Source of the DNA: an uncultured Pseudomonadota bacterium
Lineage (GTDB): Bacteria; Pseudomonadota; Gammaproteobacteria; Burkholderiales; Methylophilaceae
DNA: 18,551 nt
Reading direction: 5' to 3'
Assembly (NCBI GenBank): GCA_903854305.1
Contig: CAINWC010000117.1
Span: forward strand, 1-18,551
A program made the translations under genes and the position numbers. Shown piece by piece: positions 1 to 7,580 of this stretch. The first letter of the stretch is position 1, and each line of letters opens with the position of its first letter. Under the pieces are notes generated by a model, which did not search any database, was not told the DNA's origin, and saw nothing but the letters and a program-made list of their open reading frames with translations.

Positions 1-228
1 AATTCAGATGAAGCCCGTGTGATCAAGGATTCCAACGGCAAGATTCTGCAAGATGGCGACACCATCACTGTGATTAAAGACCTTAAGGTTAAGGGTTCGT
101 CACTGGTGGTTAAAGTCGGTACCAAAGTCAAAAACATTCGCCTTGTGGATGGGGACCATGACATTGACTGCAAAATTGACGGCATTGGCGCAATGAAGCT
201 AAAGTCTGAATTCGTTAAGAAAGCATAA
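1..228 (+). CDS. phnA: PhnA/YjdM family protein, C-terminal part (5' truncated by window edge)
   Basis: The reading frame is open from base 1 and reads into the window before the first in-frame GTG, so this is the 3' end of a longer gene and not a 69-residue protein. The visible 75 residues are the highly conserved PhnA C-terminal domain: the DGD-(x)[10 protein letters not shown] stretch, then [10 protein letters not shown], a [11 protein letters not shown] loop and the terminal KLKSEFVKK. Family members are about 110 residues with an N-terminal zinc ribbon, which here would lie outside the window. The name comes from the E. coli phosphonate region, but YjdM is not needed for phosphonate use and its role is unknown. 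The recognition is firm; the function is not. A strong hairpin follows directly. Confidence 0.93.
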   Translation, partial: NSDEARVIKDSNGKILQDGDTITVIKDLKVKGSSLVVKVGTKVKNIRLVDGDHDIDCKIDGIGAMKLKSEFVKKA

Positions 229-234
229 AAGTTA

Positions 235-271
235 ACGGGCTACTGAAAGTGCATTCAGTAGCCCGTATTTT
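235..271. terminator. Strong hairpin terminator between convergent genes
   Basis: A perfect 13-base-pair stem (235-247 with 254-266, arm acgggctactgaa) encloses a 6-base loop and is followed by attttag. Read on the minus strand the stem is followed by taactttt, so it can end transcripts from both sides. It lies between the stop of phnA (228) and the stop of the minus-strand lipoprotein gene (286). Confidence 0.85.
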
Positions 272-285
272 AGAGTGCTGAGTGA

Positions 286-693
286 TTACCCTAGAGATTT
301 TTTTGTTTGCATCAAAATCTCTTCTGCGGTAGCGCTATCGTAAGAGAATGCTGAGCTTTTTGCAGTGACTTTCATTCGTGTAGTGTTGGCGCTAATCGGC
401 TCAATCTGTATTTCAATATTGCGTTCGCTGGTTTTTGCGGTCACTAATCGGATGCTGCTTTTATCTTGCATGCTGTCTGAGATTACCTTGATTTTCATCC
501 GATCTAAAGCATTGATTGTCGCTAGCCGTACTTTTGTTGCTGGTGCAGTAAAGGTGCGATAAGTTGTGCCATTTAAGGTATGAGTGATTGCGGCAGAACC
601 GCCTACACCTGCGGCAGTGGTGATCGCAGGCACACATCCAGCTAAAGTTGTCATGCACATCAATAAGAAACTAGCTAGGCAAAAATGTCGCAT
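286..693 (-). CDS. DUF3568-type small lipoprotein
   Basis: This encodes 135 residues. The N-terminus is a signal peptide with a good lipobox, LAGC, placing the lipid-bearing cysteine at residue 20. A glycine/alanine-rich segment follows (about residues 22-36), then a compact alpha-beta domain of about 95 residues with no obvious catalytic residues. The arrangement (lipobox, Gly/Ala-rich stretch, then a T-Y-R-T-F-x-A-P-x-x-K-V segment where a helix begins) matches the DUF3568 family as I remember it. Such proteins are found at the envelope and have no assigned function. A weak GTGAG-type ribosome site precedes the ATG, and a TTGACA-containing promoter candidate lies upstream. It is probably a single-gene unit, since the phnA hairpin lies just beyond its stop. 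Confidence 0.8.
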   Translation of the reverse strand: MRHFCLASFLLMCMTTLAGCVPAITTAAGVGGSAAITHTLNGTTYRTFTAPATKVRLATINALDRMKIKVISDSMQDKSSIRLVTAKTSERNIEIQIEPISANTTRMKVTAKSSAFSYDSATAEEILMQTKKSLG

Positions 694-731
694 TACTCAC
701 TCACTTAATATTTAAATTTTTTTGTGAGCAC

Positions 732-762
732 ATAGAATGGATTGCTTTTAGCCCGCTGTCAA
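732..762 (-). promoter_or_regulatory. Candidate sigma70 promoter for the DUF3568-type gene
   Basis: On the minus strand a perfect -35 box TTGACA (757-762) is followed, after 18 bases, by ATTCTA (733-738); TTCTAT at 19 bases is an alternative -10. A transcript from here would have a leader of about 30-35 bases before the ATG at 693. Judged by eye only. Confidence 0.45.
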
Positions 763-805
763 TAAAATCATAGCAGTGTGGATATTCCATTTGGATTTTA
801 TCGGA

Positions 806-2722
806 TCACTTACTCTTTGCGTGAAACATCACTGTCTGCGGCGGCCCCATTTTGATGACAGGTTTCCGAATTGTGCCCATCACGTGCATTTCGCAAGGTT
901 TGCAGTCAAATTTCAGGGTGAATCTATCGTTACCGTTAATTAGCGTCATCGGTTCAGCTGTTACCGTGCCTTGTACACCAATGACGCCTTTGGCTTCTTT
1001 TGGACACATGCCGTGGCTAAAGCGCAGGCAGTGTTTGGTAATCATTAGCGGCACTTCACCCAACTCTTTGTTCGCTTCATAAGCAGATGCAATGAGTTTT
1101 ACGCCGTGTTTTTCGTAAAAATGCCGTGCTTTTTGGTTATAAACATTGGCCAGATAGCTTAAAGTATCTTCAGGAAAAATCGCTGGCGGCACTGCGGCTG
1201 CTTTAGGTTGCGGGCGTTGATAAGCTGCTTGGCGCACTTGTTCTAATTGCGCAATTGCATCACGCCGTAAATTGTTTGCCACTGAAGCAGGTACAAACCA
1301 AGCGTGCGAAGTCTGCACGTAGATTTCAGTTGCTATAAAGTCGGTATTGCCGAGTTTACTCAAGTTATCACGTAAGCTGGTTTCAGCTTTTTCAATATTG
1401 TCAGCTTTTTGTTTTTCGGCTACGCACGCTACTGTCGCACTGAAGCCAACGTCATCAGTCACGCTAAGTGTAAAGCCATCGCTAGTTTCAGCAAAAATAA
1501 TTTGGACTGCAATTTTGCGTTGCGCGGAATCTTTCTCTAGTAAGCGCATAAATGCGTGGTCGCGGTTGCGGTATACCTTCATATTATTTCTAATATCGGC
1601 CGGCATTTCATTGGGGAATAGCTTTTTGCCGTCTACCGTATTAATGCGTAAACCGACTAACTCTTTGTGTACATCAAAAAAGCACACGCCATCGCCATTA
1701 TGTAATTGCACGTCTGACTCAACTTCAAAAAAGTCTTTGCCGACTTTTGATACGAGGCCTAAAGTTTCGCCTGAAAATTTAGGCGTGTCAAACGCGCCAA
1801 TATCACCTTGGCGACCATTCACAAAATAATCCGTCGCGCTGCGATTGAATGTTTTTTCCGGCTGTGGGCTAAATGTGTAAGTGCTAATGCCGGAAGAGGA
1901 TTTTGCCAGTTCAGGCGATTCGTGCAGAATTTCGTCCAGCAATTGTCGGTAATGCGCAGTGGCATTTTTAACGTAAGGTAAATCTTTGTAACGCCCTTCA
2001 ATCTTAAATGAGCTGACCCCCGCGCCAATCAAGGCGCGCAGGTTGGCGCTTTGGTCATTATCTTTCATTGATAAAAAGTGTTTATCCTTGCCAATGATGC
2101 GGCCTTTTGAATCTTCCAGCGTAAATGGTAGACGACATTCTTGAGAACACTCACCACGGTTTGCACTGCGGCCGGTATGTGCGTGGCTGATAAAGCATTG
2201 CCCGCTAAACGCCACACATAATGCACCGTGAATAAAAAACTCTAAGTTGCAGTCAGTGGCGGCGGCAATTTTTTGTATGGTGTGCAAATCTAACTCGCGT
2301 GCCAGCACCATTTGTGAAAAGCCGACTTGATCTAAAAACACCGCTTTTTCAACAGTGCGAATATCTGTTTGCGTACTTGCATGTAGCTGAATCGGCGGTA
2401 AATCCATCTCCAGCAAACCCATATCTTGCACAATCAGCGCATCTACTTCAGTCTCGTAAAGCTGATGTACCAGCTTGCGCGCGCCTTCCAACTCGTTATC
2501 ATGAAAAATCGTGTTCAGTGCCACAAACACTTCTGCATGGTAACGGTGCGCATGTTTAACCAAACGCACAATATCTTCCAAGGTATTAGGTGCTTTGGCG
2601 CGCGCACCAAACGCTGGCCCGCCAATGTACACGGCATCTGCGCCATGATTAATCGCTTCAATGCCAAAGTCTGCATTTTTAGCAGGGGCGAGTAGTTCTA
2701 AATGGCGGCGTGTTTTAATCAT
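806..2722 (-). CDS. rlhA: Peptidase U32 family protein, RlhA type (23S rRNA C2501 hydroxylation)
   Basis: This 638-residue protein belongs to the long form of the U32 family, in which E. coli RlhA (about 650 residues) hydroxylates cytidine 2501 of 23S rRNA. The N-terminal half is a TIM-barrel-like U32 domain starting LELLAPAK at residues 8-15, with INHGADAVYIG at 24-34. The U32 signature is intact at residues 161-179 (EFF-x-HGALC-x(4)-SGQC-x-IS). Cys169, Cys176, Cys192 and Cys196 form the set expected to bind an iron-sulfur cluster. The middle (about 300-500) matches the DUF3656 region of this subfamily. A second set lies near the C-terminus: Cys565, Cys573, Cys607 and Cys610. The length and C-terminal extension argue against the short U32 proteins TrhP, UbiU and UbiV. 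It is transcribed divergently from bioA. No strong ribosome site is visible. Confidence 0.85.
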   Translation of the reverse strand: MIKTRRHLELLAPAKNADFGIEAINHGADAVYIGGPAFGARAKAPNTLEDIVRLVKHAHRYHAEVFVALNTIFHDNELEGARKLVHQLYETEVDALIVQDMGLLEMDLPPIQLHASTQTDIRTVEKAVFLDQVGFSQMVLARELDLHTIQKIAAATDCNLEFFIHGALCVAFSGQCFISHAHTGRSANRGECSQECRLPFTLEDSKGRIIGKDKHFLSMKDNDQSANLRALIGAGVSSFKIEGRYKDLPYVKNATAHYRQLLDEILHESPELAKSSSGISTYTFSPQPEKTFNRSATDYFVNGRQGDIGAFDTPKFSGETLGLVSKVGKDFFEVESDVQLHNGDGVCFFDVHKELVGLRINTVDGKKLFPNEMPADIRNNMKVYRNRDHAFMRLLEKDSAQRKIAVQIIFAETSDGFTLSVTDDVGFSATVACVAEKQKADNIEKAETSLRDNLSKLGNTDFIATEIYVQTSHAWFVPASVANNLRRDAIAQLEQVRQAAYQRPQPKAAAVPPAIFPEDTLSYLANVYNQKARHFYEKHGVKLIASAYEANKELGEVPLMITKHCLRFSHGMCPKEAKGVIGVQGTVTAEPMTLINGNDRFTLKFDCKPCEMHVMGTIRKPVIKMGPPQTVMFHAKSK

Positions 2723-2788
2723 GAACGTCTTGGATTAATAGGTGAGGTTGAATTTTAGACGAAATAGCCGCTTATGACGACAATTGAC

Positions 2789-2817
2789 TTATTTGACCGT
2801 GGAAAACATCGTACAAT
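2789..2817 (+). promoter_or_regulatory. Candidate bioA promoter with -10 box directly before the ATG
   Basis: TACAAT (2812-2817) is a good -10 box and ends only 6 bases before the bioA ATG at 2824. The 17-base-spaced -35 (ttattt, 2789-2794) is weak. Two TTGAC-containing hexamers nearby (2785-2790 and 2793-2798) are at unsuitable spacing. Transcription would begin at or next to the A of the ATG, and no ribosome binding site is visible. Confidence 0.35.
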
Positions 2818-2823
2818 TCACCA

Positions 2824-4143
2824 ATGACCTCCCTCAATACGAACAATCAAAGTTTATTAAGCCGTAGCTTAAAATCTGTTTGGCATCCATGCACACAGAT
2901 GAAGCAGCATGAAGCTTATCCGCTGATTCCTATCAAACGTGGTGATGGCGTTTGGCTTTACGACGCTGAAGGCGCGCGTTATCTAGATGCGGTGAGTTCT
3001 TGGTGGGTAAATTTGTTTGGGCATAATAACCCACGGATTAAAGATGCAATCAAGTTGCAGCTTGATACCTTAGAGCATGTGATGTTAGCGGGTTTTACGC
3101 ATGAGCCTGTGGTGGAGCTCTCTGAAAATTTAGCTAAACTCACTGGCTTAGGCCACGCTTTTTATGCGAGCGATGGTGCGAGTGCCACTGAAATTGCATT
3201 GAAGATGAGTTTTCATTATTGGCGGAACACTGGTCAAACTAAAAAAACCAAATTTATCAGCTTGCAAAATAGTTACCACGGTGAGACTTTAGGTGCGCTG
3301 AGTGTGACCGATGTTGCGATTTTTAAAGATACTTATGCGCCGCTGTTAATGCAATCAGCCCAAATGCCTAGCCCAGATTTTAGGTTGAGTGAGGCGGGCG
3401 AGGGCGCAGAAGCTTTTGCCATGCGCTGTGCGGATGCTTTAGATTTTTATGTGAGCGAGCATCATGCGGAATTAGCAGCTTTTATTATCGAGCCGCTCAT
3501 TCAATGTGCCGCAGGCATGGGCATGTATCATCCAACTTACTTGCGGCGTGCGCGTGAAATTTGCAGCCAATATGATGTGCATTTAATTGCCGATGAAATC
3601 GCGGTGGGCTTTGGTCGAACTGGAACCATGTTTGCTTGTGAACAGGCAGATGTAGCGCCTGATTTTATCTGCTTATCTAAAGGCATCACCGGCGGTTATT
3701 TACCTTTATCCGCGGTACTGACCACAGATAAAGTGTACCAAGCTTTTTATGATGACAGCACGCTAAAAGGCTTTTTGCATAGCCATAGCTACACAGGTAA
3801 TCCGCTGGCTTGTAGTGCGGCATTGGCGACGCTGGCGATATTTGAATCTGACAATATTATCGAATCCAATAAAGTTAAAGCGGCTTATCTGAGCAGTCAA
3901 ATGCAAGTGCTCACTGACTTGCCAATTGAGCATATCCGTCATCAAGGCATGATTTTAGCGTTTGATGTTCAAACTCATAATCCTAAATTTTCTAGAGATT
4001 GTTACTCTGCGGCATTAATGCAAGGTTTGCTGTTGCGCCCCATTGGCAACACAGTTTATTTTATGCCGCCATACACCATTACTGAGCCTGAAATAGACAT
4101 AATGATGCAGGCAACGTTACAAGCCATTCAACATTCGCTATGA
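2824..4143 (+). CDS. bioA: Adenosylmethionine-8-amino-7-oxononanoate aminotransferase
   Basis: BioA converts 8-amino-7-oxononanoate (KAPA) to 7,8-diaminononanoate in biotin synthesis, using SAM as the amino donor and PLP as cofactor in the cytoplasm. The 439-residue length is typical. The N-terminal substrate region WHPCTQM (20-26) and SSWWVNLFGH (58-67) are hallmarks of BioA among class III aminotransferases. The PLP region shows SDGASATEIALKM (116-128), Asp257 in ADEIAVGFGRTG, and the Schiff-base lysine Lys286 in CLSKGITGGYLPLSA. The other bio genes are not in the window, so the pathway is split on this chromosome. The stop codon overlaps the dacB start (ATGA), so the two genes are translationally coupled although functionally unrelated. 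No BirA-like operator was recognised upstream. Confidence 0.96.
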   Translation: MTSLNTNNQSLLSRSLKSVWHPCTQMKQHEAYPLIPIKRGDGVWLYDAEGARYLDAVSSWWVNLFGHNNPRIKDAIKLQLDTLEHVMLAGFTHEPVVELSENLAKLTGLGHAFYASDGASATEIALKMSFHYWRNTGQTKKTKFISLQNSYHGETLGALSVTDVAIFKDTYAPLLMQSAQMPSPDFRLSEAGEGAEAFAMRCADALDFYVSEHHAELAAFIIEPLIQCAAGMGMYHPTYLRRAREICSQYDVHLIADEIAVGFGRTGTMFACEQADVAPDFICLSKGITGGYLPLSAVLTTDKVYQAFYDDSTLKGFLHSHSYTGNPLACSAALATLAIFESDNIIESNKVKAAYLSSQMQVLTDLPIEHIRHQGMILAFDVQTHNPKFSRDCYSAALMQGLLLRPIGNTVYFMPPYTITEPEIDIMMQATLQAIQHSL

Positions 4144-5624
4144 AAAAATTACTCTTTGCCCCTATTTTTAAATTGGGTTTTATATTAGTTTTTATCTGTG
4201 TTAGTTTCACGGCAAATGCCGAGCTACCGAGCACGGTGGCAGAAGCACTAAAAAAAGCGGGCATTCCGCAAGATAGCGTGGCTGTCATCGTACGTGCTGT
4301 GGATGGCACCAACCCAGTGGTCGCACTCAATGGTACTAAAAGTTTAAACCCAGCCTCGGTAATGAAGCTGGTCACGACGAATGCCGCATTAGATTTGCTG
4401 ACGCCTGTATACCGCTGGAAAACCGAGATTTACCAAGATGGCGTTGTGAGTAATGGCGTATTAGCAGGTAATTTGATTATTAAAGCGTATGGCGACCCAA
4501 GCTTTAAATCGCAGGAATTTTGGCGATTGTTGATGGGCCTGCAACAGGCGGGCATCAAAGAGATTAAGGGCAATTTAATGATAGATAAAAGTTATTTTGC
4601 AAAAAATGTAGGTACTAGAAATACGTTTGATGATGAAACCTGGCGTGCTTACAACGCCATGCCGAGTGCATTTTTGGTGAATGGTAGAAATACCAGCTTT
4701 AAGTTTGTAGCAGATGCCAGCGATGTGAATAATAACCGCGTAAGCATCGCCCAGGAGTTTGCGCTGCCTGAGTTGCAAATTATTAATAATATGAAGCTTA
4801 CGCAGGGCGCATGCGGTGAATGGCGTAGCCATTTTGGCTATACCGTTAAAACAAAAGAAGCCGGTTTGAAAAATGGCGAGACGAAAGTTGGCAGTACTGT
4901 CGCCACGTTTAATGGTAGTTTTTCGCCTGATTGTGGTGAGCGTTATTTGGAGTTAAGTGTATTTGACGATGATCAATATGCGTTTTACACCTTTAAAAAA
5001 TTGTGGCGTGAGTTAGGCGGCAAGTTTTCTGGGCAGTTACAAATACAAGATACGCCAGTCGGTGCCGTAAAGGTGATTGAACAGTTATCCGACCCATTAG
5101 GCTATGTGGTGCGCGACATTAATAAATGGAGCAATAATCTCATGGCGCGGCAGTTACTGCTAACGATTGCTGCTGAGAAAACATCGCTCCCAGCCAATGA
5201 AGCGAATGGTGCCGCCACCATTAAAACTTGGCTTGGCAGTAAGTCTGTTAACGGAAGCAGCCTTAATTTTGATGAGCTGGTGATTGAAAATGGTTCGGGC
5301 TTATCGCGTACTGAGCGCATCAGCGCAGAGCATTTGTCGCAAATGTTGGTGAGTGCTTACAATAGTCCGGTGATGCCTGAGTTCATGAGTTCGCTACCGA
5401 TATTGTCGTTAGATGGCACGGCGATGAAGCGCCTCAAAGATAGTCCCGTCAGCGCACGTGCACATCTAAAAACTGGTTCTTTAGATGGCGTGAGCTCAAT
5501 TGCGGGCTACGTACTGGATAATAAAAATAAACGTCATGTACTAGTCATGATAGTTAATCATGCAAAAGCAGGCGCCAGCAAAGCCGCGCAAGATGCGTTG
5601 ATTGAGTGGACTTACAATCAATAA
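4140..5624 (+). CDS. dacB: D-alanyl-D-alanine carboxypeptidase/endopeptidase (PBP4 type)
   Basis: This 494-residue protein is a class C low-molecular-mass penicillin-binding protein that trims or cleaves peptidoglycan cross-links in the periplasm. A signal peptide spans about residues 1-27, with likely cleavage after ANA. The three active-site motifs are in order and intact: S73-V-M-K76 (nucleophile and general base), S331-N-N333, and K444-T-G446 followed by SLDGVSSIAGY. The long stretch between the first two motifs (about 250 residues) is the insertion domain typical of the S13 peptidase family. Cys225 and Cys265 within it could form a disulfide. It overlaps the bioA stop by 4 bases and is probably translated from the same message. 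No clear terminator follows. Confidence 0.95.
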   Translation: MKKLLFAPIFKLGFILVFICVSFTANAELPSTVAEALKKAGIPQDSVAVIVRAVDGTNPVVALNGTKSLNPASVMKLVTTNAALDLLTPVYRWKTEIYQDGVVSNGVLAGNLIIKAYGDPSFKSQEFWRLLMGLQQAGIKEIKGNLMIDKSYFAKNVGTRNTFDDETWRAYNAMPSAFLVNGRNTSFKFVADASDVNNNRVSIAQEFALPELQIINNMKLTQGACGEWRSHFGYTVKTKEAGLKNGETKVGSTVATFNGSFSPDCGERYLELSVFDDDQYAFYTFKKLWRELGGKFSGQLQIQDTPVGAVKVIEQLSDPLGYVVRDINKWSNNLMARQLLLTIAAEKTSLPANEANGAATIKTWLGSKSVNGSSLNFDELVIENGSGLSRTERISAEHLSQMLVSAYNSPVMPEFMSSLPILSLDGTAMKRLKDSPVSARAHLKTGSLDGVSSIAGYVLDNKNKRHVLVMIVNHAKAGASKAAQDALIEWTYNQ

Positions 5625-5671
5625 TACTAAGCGCACAGCTCGGCGAACTTGTCAGAGTTTGCGGTATCATA

Positions 5672-5701
5672 TTGCCTGAAATATATTTTCGCGAAAAATA
5701 T
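5672..5701 (+). promoter_or_regulatory. Candidate promoter with an embedded palindrome, upstream of the FKBP gene
   Basis: TTGCCT (5672-5677) is followed after 17 or 18 bases by AAAATA or AAATAT (5695-5701). The spacer contains the perfect 12-base palindrome TTTTCGCGAAAA (5686-5697), which could be an operator. It lies about 50 bases before the FKBP start at 5747. Confidence 0.35.
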
Positions 5702-5746
5702 TGTGTTTAACTAAATTCGCCACTTTTATTACTTAAGGTCGTTAAT

Positions 5747-6238
5747 ATGAAACTTCTTAGTCTTTTGTTAGCATGCGCGTGCGCCGTTACGCTCAATGCT
5801 TGCAAAGCCGAATCAACCGCGTCAAAAACGCCAAGCTCATCAACACAGGCAACATCAACCAAGGAAAACACAGCAATGACACAAAATACAATTACTGAAT
5901 TACAAAAGATTGATACACAAGTGGGTACAGGCCGTGAAGCCGAAGCCGGTTTTAACGTGACTGTGCATTACACAGGCTGGCTTTATGAAGCCGCAGCTGA
6001 AGGCCACAAAGGCAAAAAATTCGATAGTAGTTTAGACCGCAACCAACCATTCAATTTCTTTTTAGGTGGCGGCCAAGTGATTCAGGGTTGGGATGAAGGC
6101 TTTGCTGGCATGAAAATCGGCGGCAAACGCACCTTGATTATTCCTTCAGAAATGGGCTACGGCGCACGTGGCGCAGGTGGTGCGATTCCTCCAAATGCGG
6201 CACTGATTTTTGATGTTGAATTATTAGACGTTAAATAA
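5747..6238 (+). CDS. FKBP-type peptidyl-prolyl cis-trans isomerase, predicted lipoprotein
   Basis: This 163-residue protein catalyses proline isomerisation. Residues 1-19 form a lipoprotein signal ending in LNAC (Cys19), then a Ser/Thr-rich linker to about residue 45, then one FKBP domain to the C-terminus. Domain landmarks are VHYTGWLYE, the KKFDSS strand, the GGGQVIQGWDEGFAGMKIGGKR stretch (starts near residue 107), and the YGARGAGGAIPPNAALIFDVELL ending. It is much shorter than FkpA and lacks an N-terminal dimerisation domain. The first ATG has an AAGG ribosome site. A second in-frame ATG at 5877 lies just before the domain and is preceded by AAGGA about 11 bases away, so a cytoplasmic short form is possible. 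An inverted repeat follows the stop. Confidence 0.93.
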   Translation: MKLLSLLLACACAVTLNACKAESTASKTPSSSTQATSTKENTAMTQNTITELQKIDTQVGTGREAEAGFNVTVHYTGWLYEAAAEGHKGKKFDSSLDRNQPFNFFLGGGQVIQGWDEGFAGMKIGGKRTLIIPSEMGYGARGAGGAIPPNAALIFDVELLDVK

Positions 6239-6247
6239 TTTTTTACG

Positions 6248-6269
6248 GGAGCGCAACTTATTGCGCTCC
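6248..6269. other. GC-rich hairpin in the FKBP-OsmC gap, no U-tract
   Basis: A 9-base-pair perfect stem (ggagcgcaa at 6248-6256 with ttgcgctcc at 6261-6269) encloses a 4-base loop, ctta. It has no T-run on its 3' side on either strand. It may be a weak or factor-dependent terminator, or a stabilising 3' end for the FKBP message. Whether the OsmC gene is transcribed separately is open. Confidence 0.5.
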
Positions 6270-6289
6270 TAAATTAGAAAGAGTTCAAT

Positions 6290-6727
6290 ATGCACGTAAG
6301 CGTTAAATGGATAGATGGCGTCAGCTTTGTAGGTGAGTCTGAATCTGGTCATGCGGTAGTGTTAGATGGTGCGCCGGAGAATGGCGGTCGTAACATCGGC
6401 ATGCGGCCTATGGAAATGTTGCTGATTGGTATGGGTGGATGTACATCATTTGATGTCGTCGCCATACTTAAAAAAGCGCGACAGCCGATTGTGGCCTGCG
6501 TGGCAGAAATCGATGCGACACGTGCGGATGAGATTCCAAAAGTGTTCACTAAAATTCATGTACATTTTGTGGTCACCGGCGATAACTTGAATGCATCGCA
6601 AGTCGAGCGTGCCGTGAAGTTATCCGCAGAAAAATATTGTTCAGCCTCTATTATGCTGAGCAAAAGCGTAGAAATTACGCATGATTTTGAGATTAGGCCA
6701 AATACCGTTCCAACCGGCGGTGTCTGA
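6290..6727 (+). CDS. OsmC family protein (YhfA-like)
   Basis: The product has 145 residues. OsmC/Ohr proteins reduce organic hydroperoxides with two active-site cysteines; the YhfA-like branch is less well defined biochemically. Both cysteines are present here: Cys51 in the LIGMGGCTSFD motif at the start of the central helix, and Cys117 in AEKYCSAS. The beginning of the protein forms the family's N-terminal strands (VKW, FVGES), and MRPMEMLL precedes the first cysteine. A GAAAGAG ribosome site sits at good spacing before the ATG. The next gene starts at or just after its stop, so the two are probably co-transcribed. A role in peroxide defence is inferred from the family. Confidence 0.92.
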   Translation: MHVSVKWIDGVSFVGESESGHAVVLDGAPENGGRNIGMRPMEMLLIGMGGCTSFDVVAILKKARQPIVACVAEIDATRADEIPKVFTKIHVHFVVTGDNLNASQVERAVKLSAEKYCSASIMLSKSVEITHDFEIRPNTVPTGGV

Positions 6728-6752
6728 GATTAGTTCAAACAAACCAAATGGC

Positions 6753-7136
6753 ATGCTGGGCATACGCCACATCGCTTTGTTTGTAAAAGAGTTGGAAATC
6801 TGCGTTAAGTTTTATGTCGAGATTATGGGCATGCAAATCGAGTGGCAGCCCGATGCGGATAATGTGTATTTAACCAATCAAGGCGATGTATTTGCGCTGC
6901 ATCGTGTAGATTACACGCCGCAAACGCAGCAACGGCTAGATCATATTGGTTTTGTGCTGAATTCAGCGGACGATGTCGATCATTGGTATGATTATTTTGT
7001 GAGCAAAGGTGTGAAAATTACTGAAGCACCTAAAACGCACCGTGATGGCGCGCGTGGTTTTTACTGTTTAGATGCGGTTGGTCATTTGCTTGAGCTGATT
7101 TACCATCCGTCTATATCTCAACTTCAAAAAGTTTAA
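6753..7136 (+). CDS. VOC (glyoxalase/bleomycin-resistance fold) family protein
   Basis: Starting at ATG 6753, the product is 128 residues with one pair of beta-alpha-beta-beta-beta modules of the vicinal oxygen chelate fold. It opens with MLGIRHIALFVK, where a family metal ligand His is expected, and has a second His in LDHIGFVL and a Glu in GHLLELIYH. This spacing suits a divalent metal site, but the substrate cannot be told. The frame is open further upstream, with alternative starts at GTG 6720 (8-base overlap with the OsmC stop) and ATG 6681. I chose 6753 because the fold begins immediately after it and the extra residues look nonconserved. None of the three has a clear ribosome site, so coupling to the OsmC gene is likely. 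Confidence 0.85.
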   Translation: MLGIRHIALFVKELEICVKFYVEIMGMQIEWQPDADNVYLTNQGDVFALHRVDYTPQTQQRLDHIGFVLNSADDVDHWYDYFVSKGVKITEAPKTHRDGARGFYCLDAVGHLLELIYHPSISQLQKV

Positions 7137-7190
7137 ATTCCAGCGGGTGTGAGTGAGTCGTTTTAAATCAACCCACTTCAAGTTTAGCCG

Positions 7191-7514
7191 CTAGGCTATG
7201 GTCTCCGTTACTTTCACAGTCAGCGGCTGCTCATCTTCTAGTAGATTCAACAAGCGATCTACATTCGGGTGTTTGCCTGGGCAGTTTTCAGCATCACCCG
7301 TATGCTCTGCAAACAGGCTTAAGCCTTCTACTGCCGCATCCAAAGAAATTTCCCCATACATACGATACAGGTGGTAATACACTTTTACCGAGCCGTGGCT
7401 ACCTGGTTTGTTTTCAATGACACCTGCTGAGCTACCGTCGTTATTGAAAAGTTCAATACGTTGCACATGCGAGGCATCGTCAAGAGTTTGTAATACATCG
7501 CTAAATTTTTGCAT
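7191..7514 (-). CDS. Small conserved protein, DUF2322-like
   Basis: This is a 107-residue cytoplasmic protein with no signal peptide or membrane segment. It contains RIELFNNDGSSAGVIENKPGS, a tyrosine-rich segment (VYYHLYRMYG), and a C-terminal EHTGDAENCPGKHPNVDRLL motif. These match DUF2322 as I recall it, a family in beta- and gammaproteobacteria with no known function. The ATG is preceded by AGGA at 8 bases, so the start is secure. It lies 66 bases downstream of coq7 on the same strand and may share its transcript. It converges on the VOC gene with no clear terminator between. Conservation of short Gly-His-Pro turns suggests a structural or binding role, but I will not assign one. Confidence 0.8.
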   Translation of the reverse strand: MQKFSDVLQTLDDASHVQRIELFNNDGSSAGVIENKPGSHGSVKVYYHLYRMYGEISLDAAVEGLSLFAEHTGDAENCPGKHPNVDRLLNLLEDEQPLTVKVTETIA

Positions 7515-7580
7515 ATCTAATCATCCTAAAATGTACTTAATTTCTGTAAAGCTATACTCGTTAAACAAGGTACGACGAAG

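Noticed and set aside
762..801. Inverted repeat ataaaatc/gattttat after the rlhA-type gene
   Set aside because: The arms are eight AT-rich pairs with a 24-base loop and no T-run, which is expected by chance in this composition.
1347..1829. 160-residue open frame on the plus strand
   Set aside because: It lies wholly antisense to the rlhA-type gene, is Ser/Leu/Lys-rich without any family motif, and has no ribosome site. It is a shadow of the real gene.
2723..2823. Possible BirA operator before bioA
   Set aside because: No TTGTAAAC-type inverted repeat with the expected 15-16 base spacing was found in the 101-base gap.
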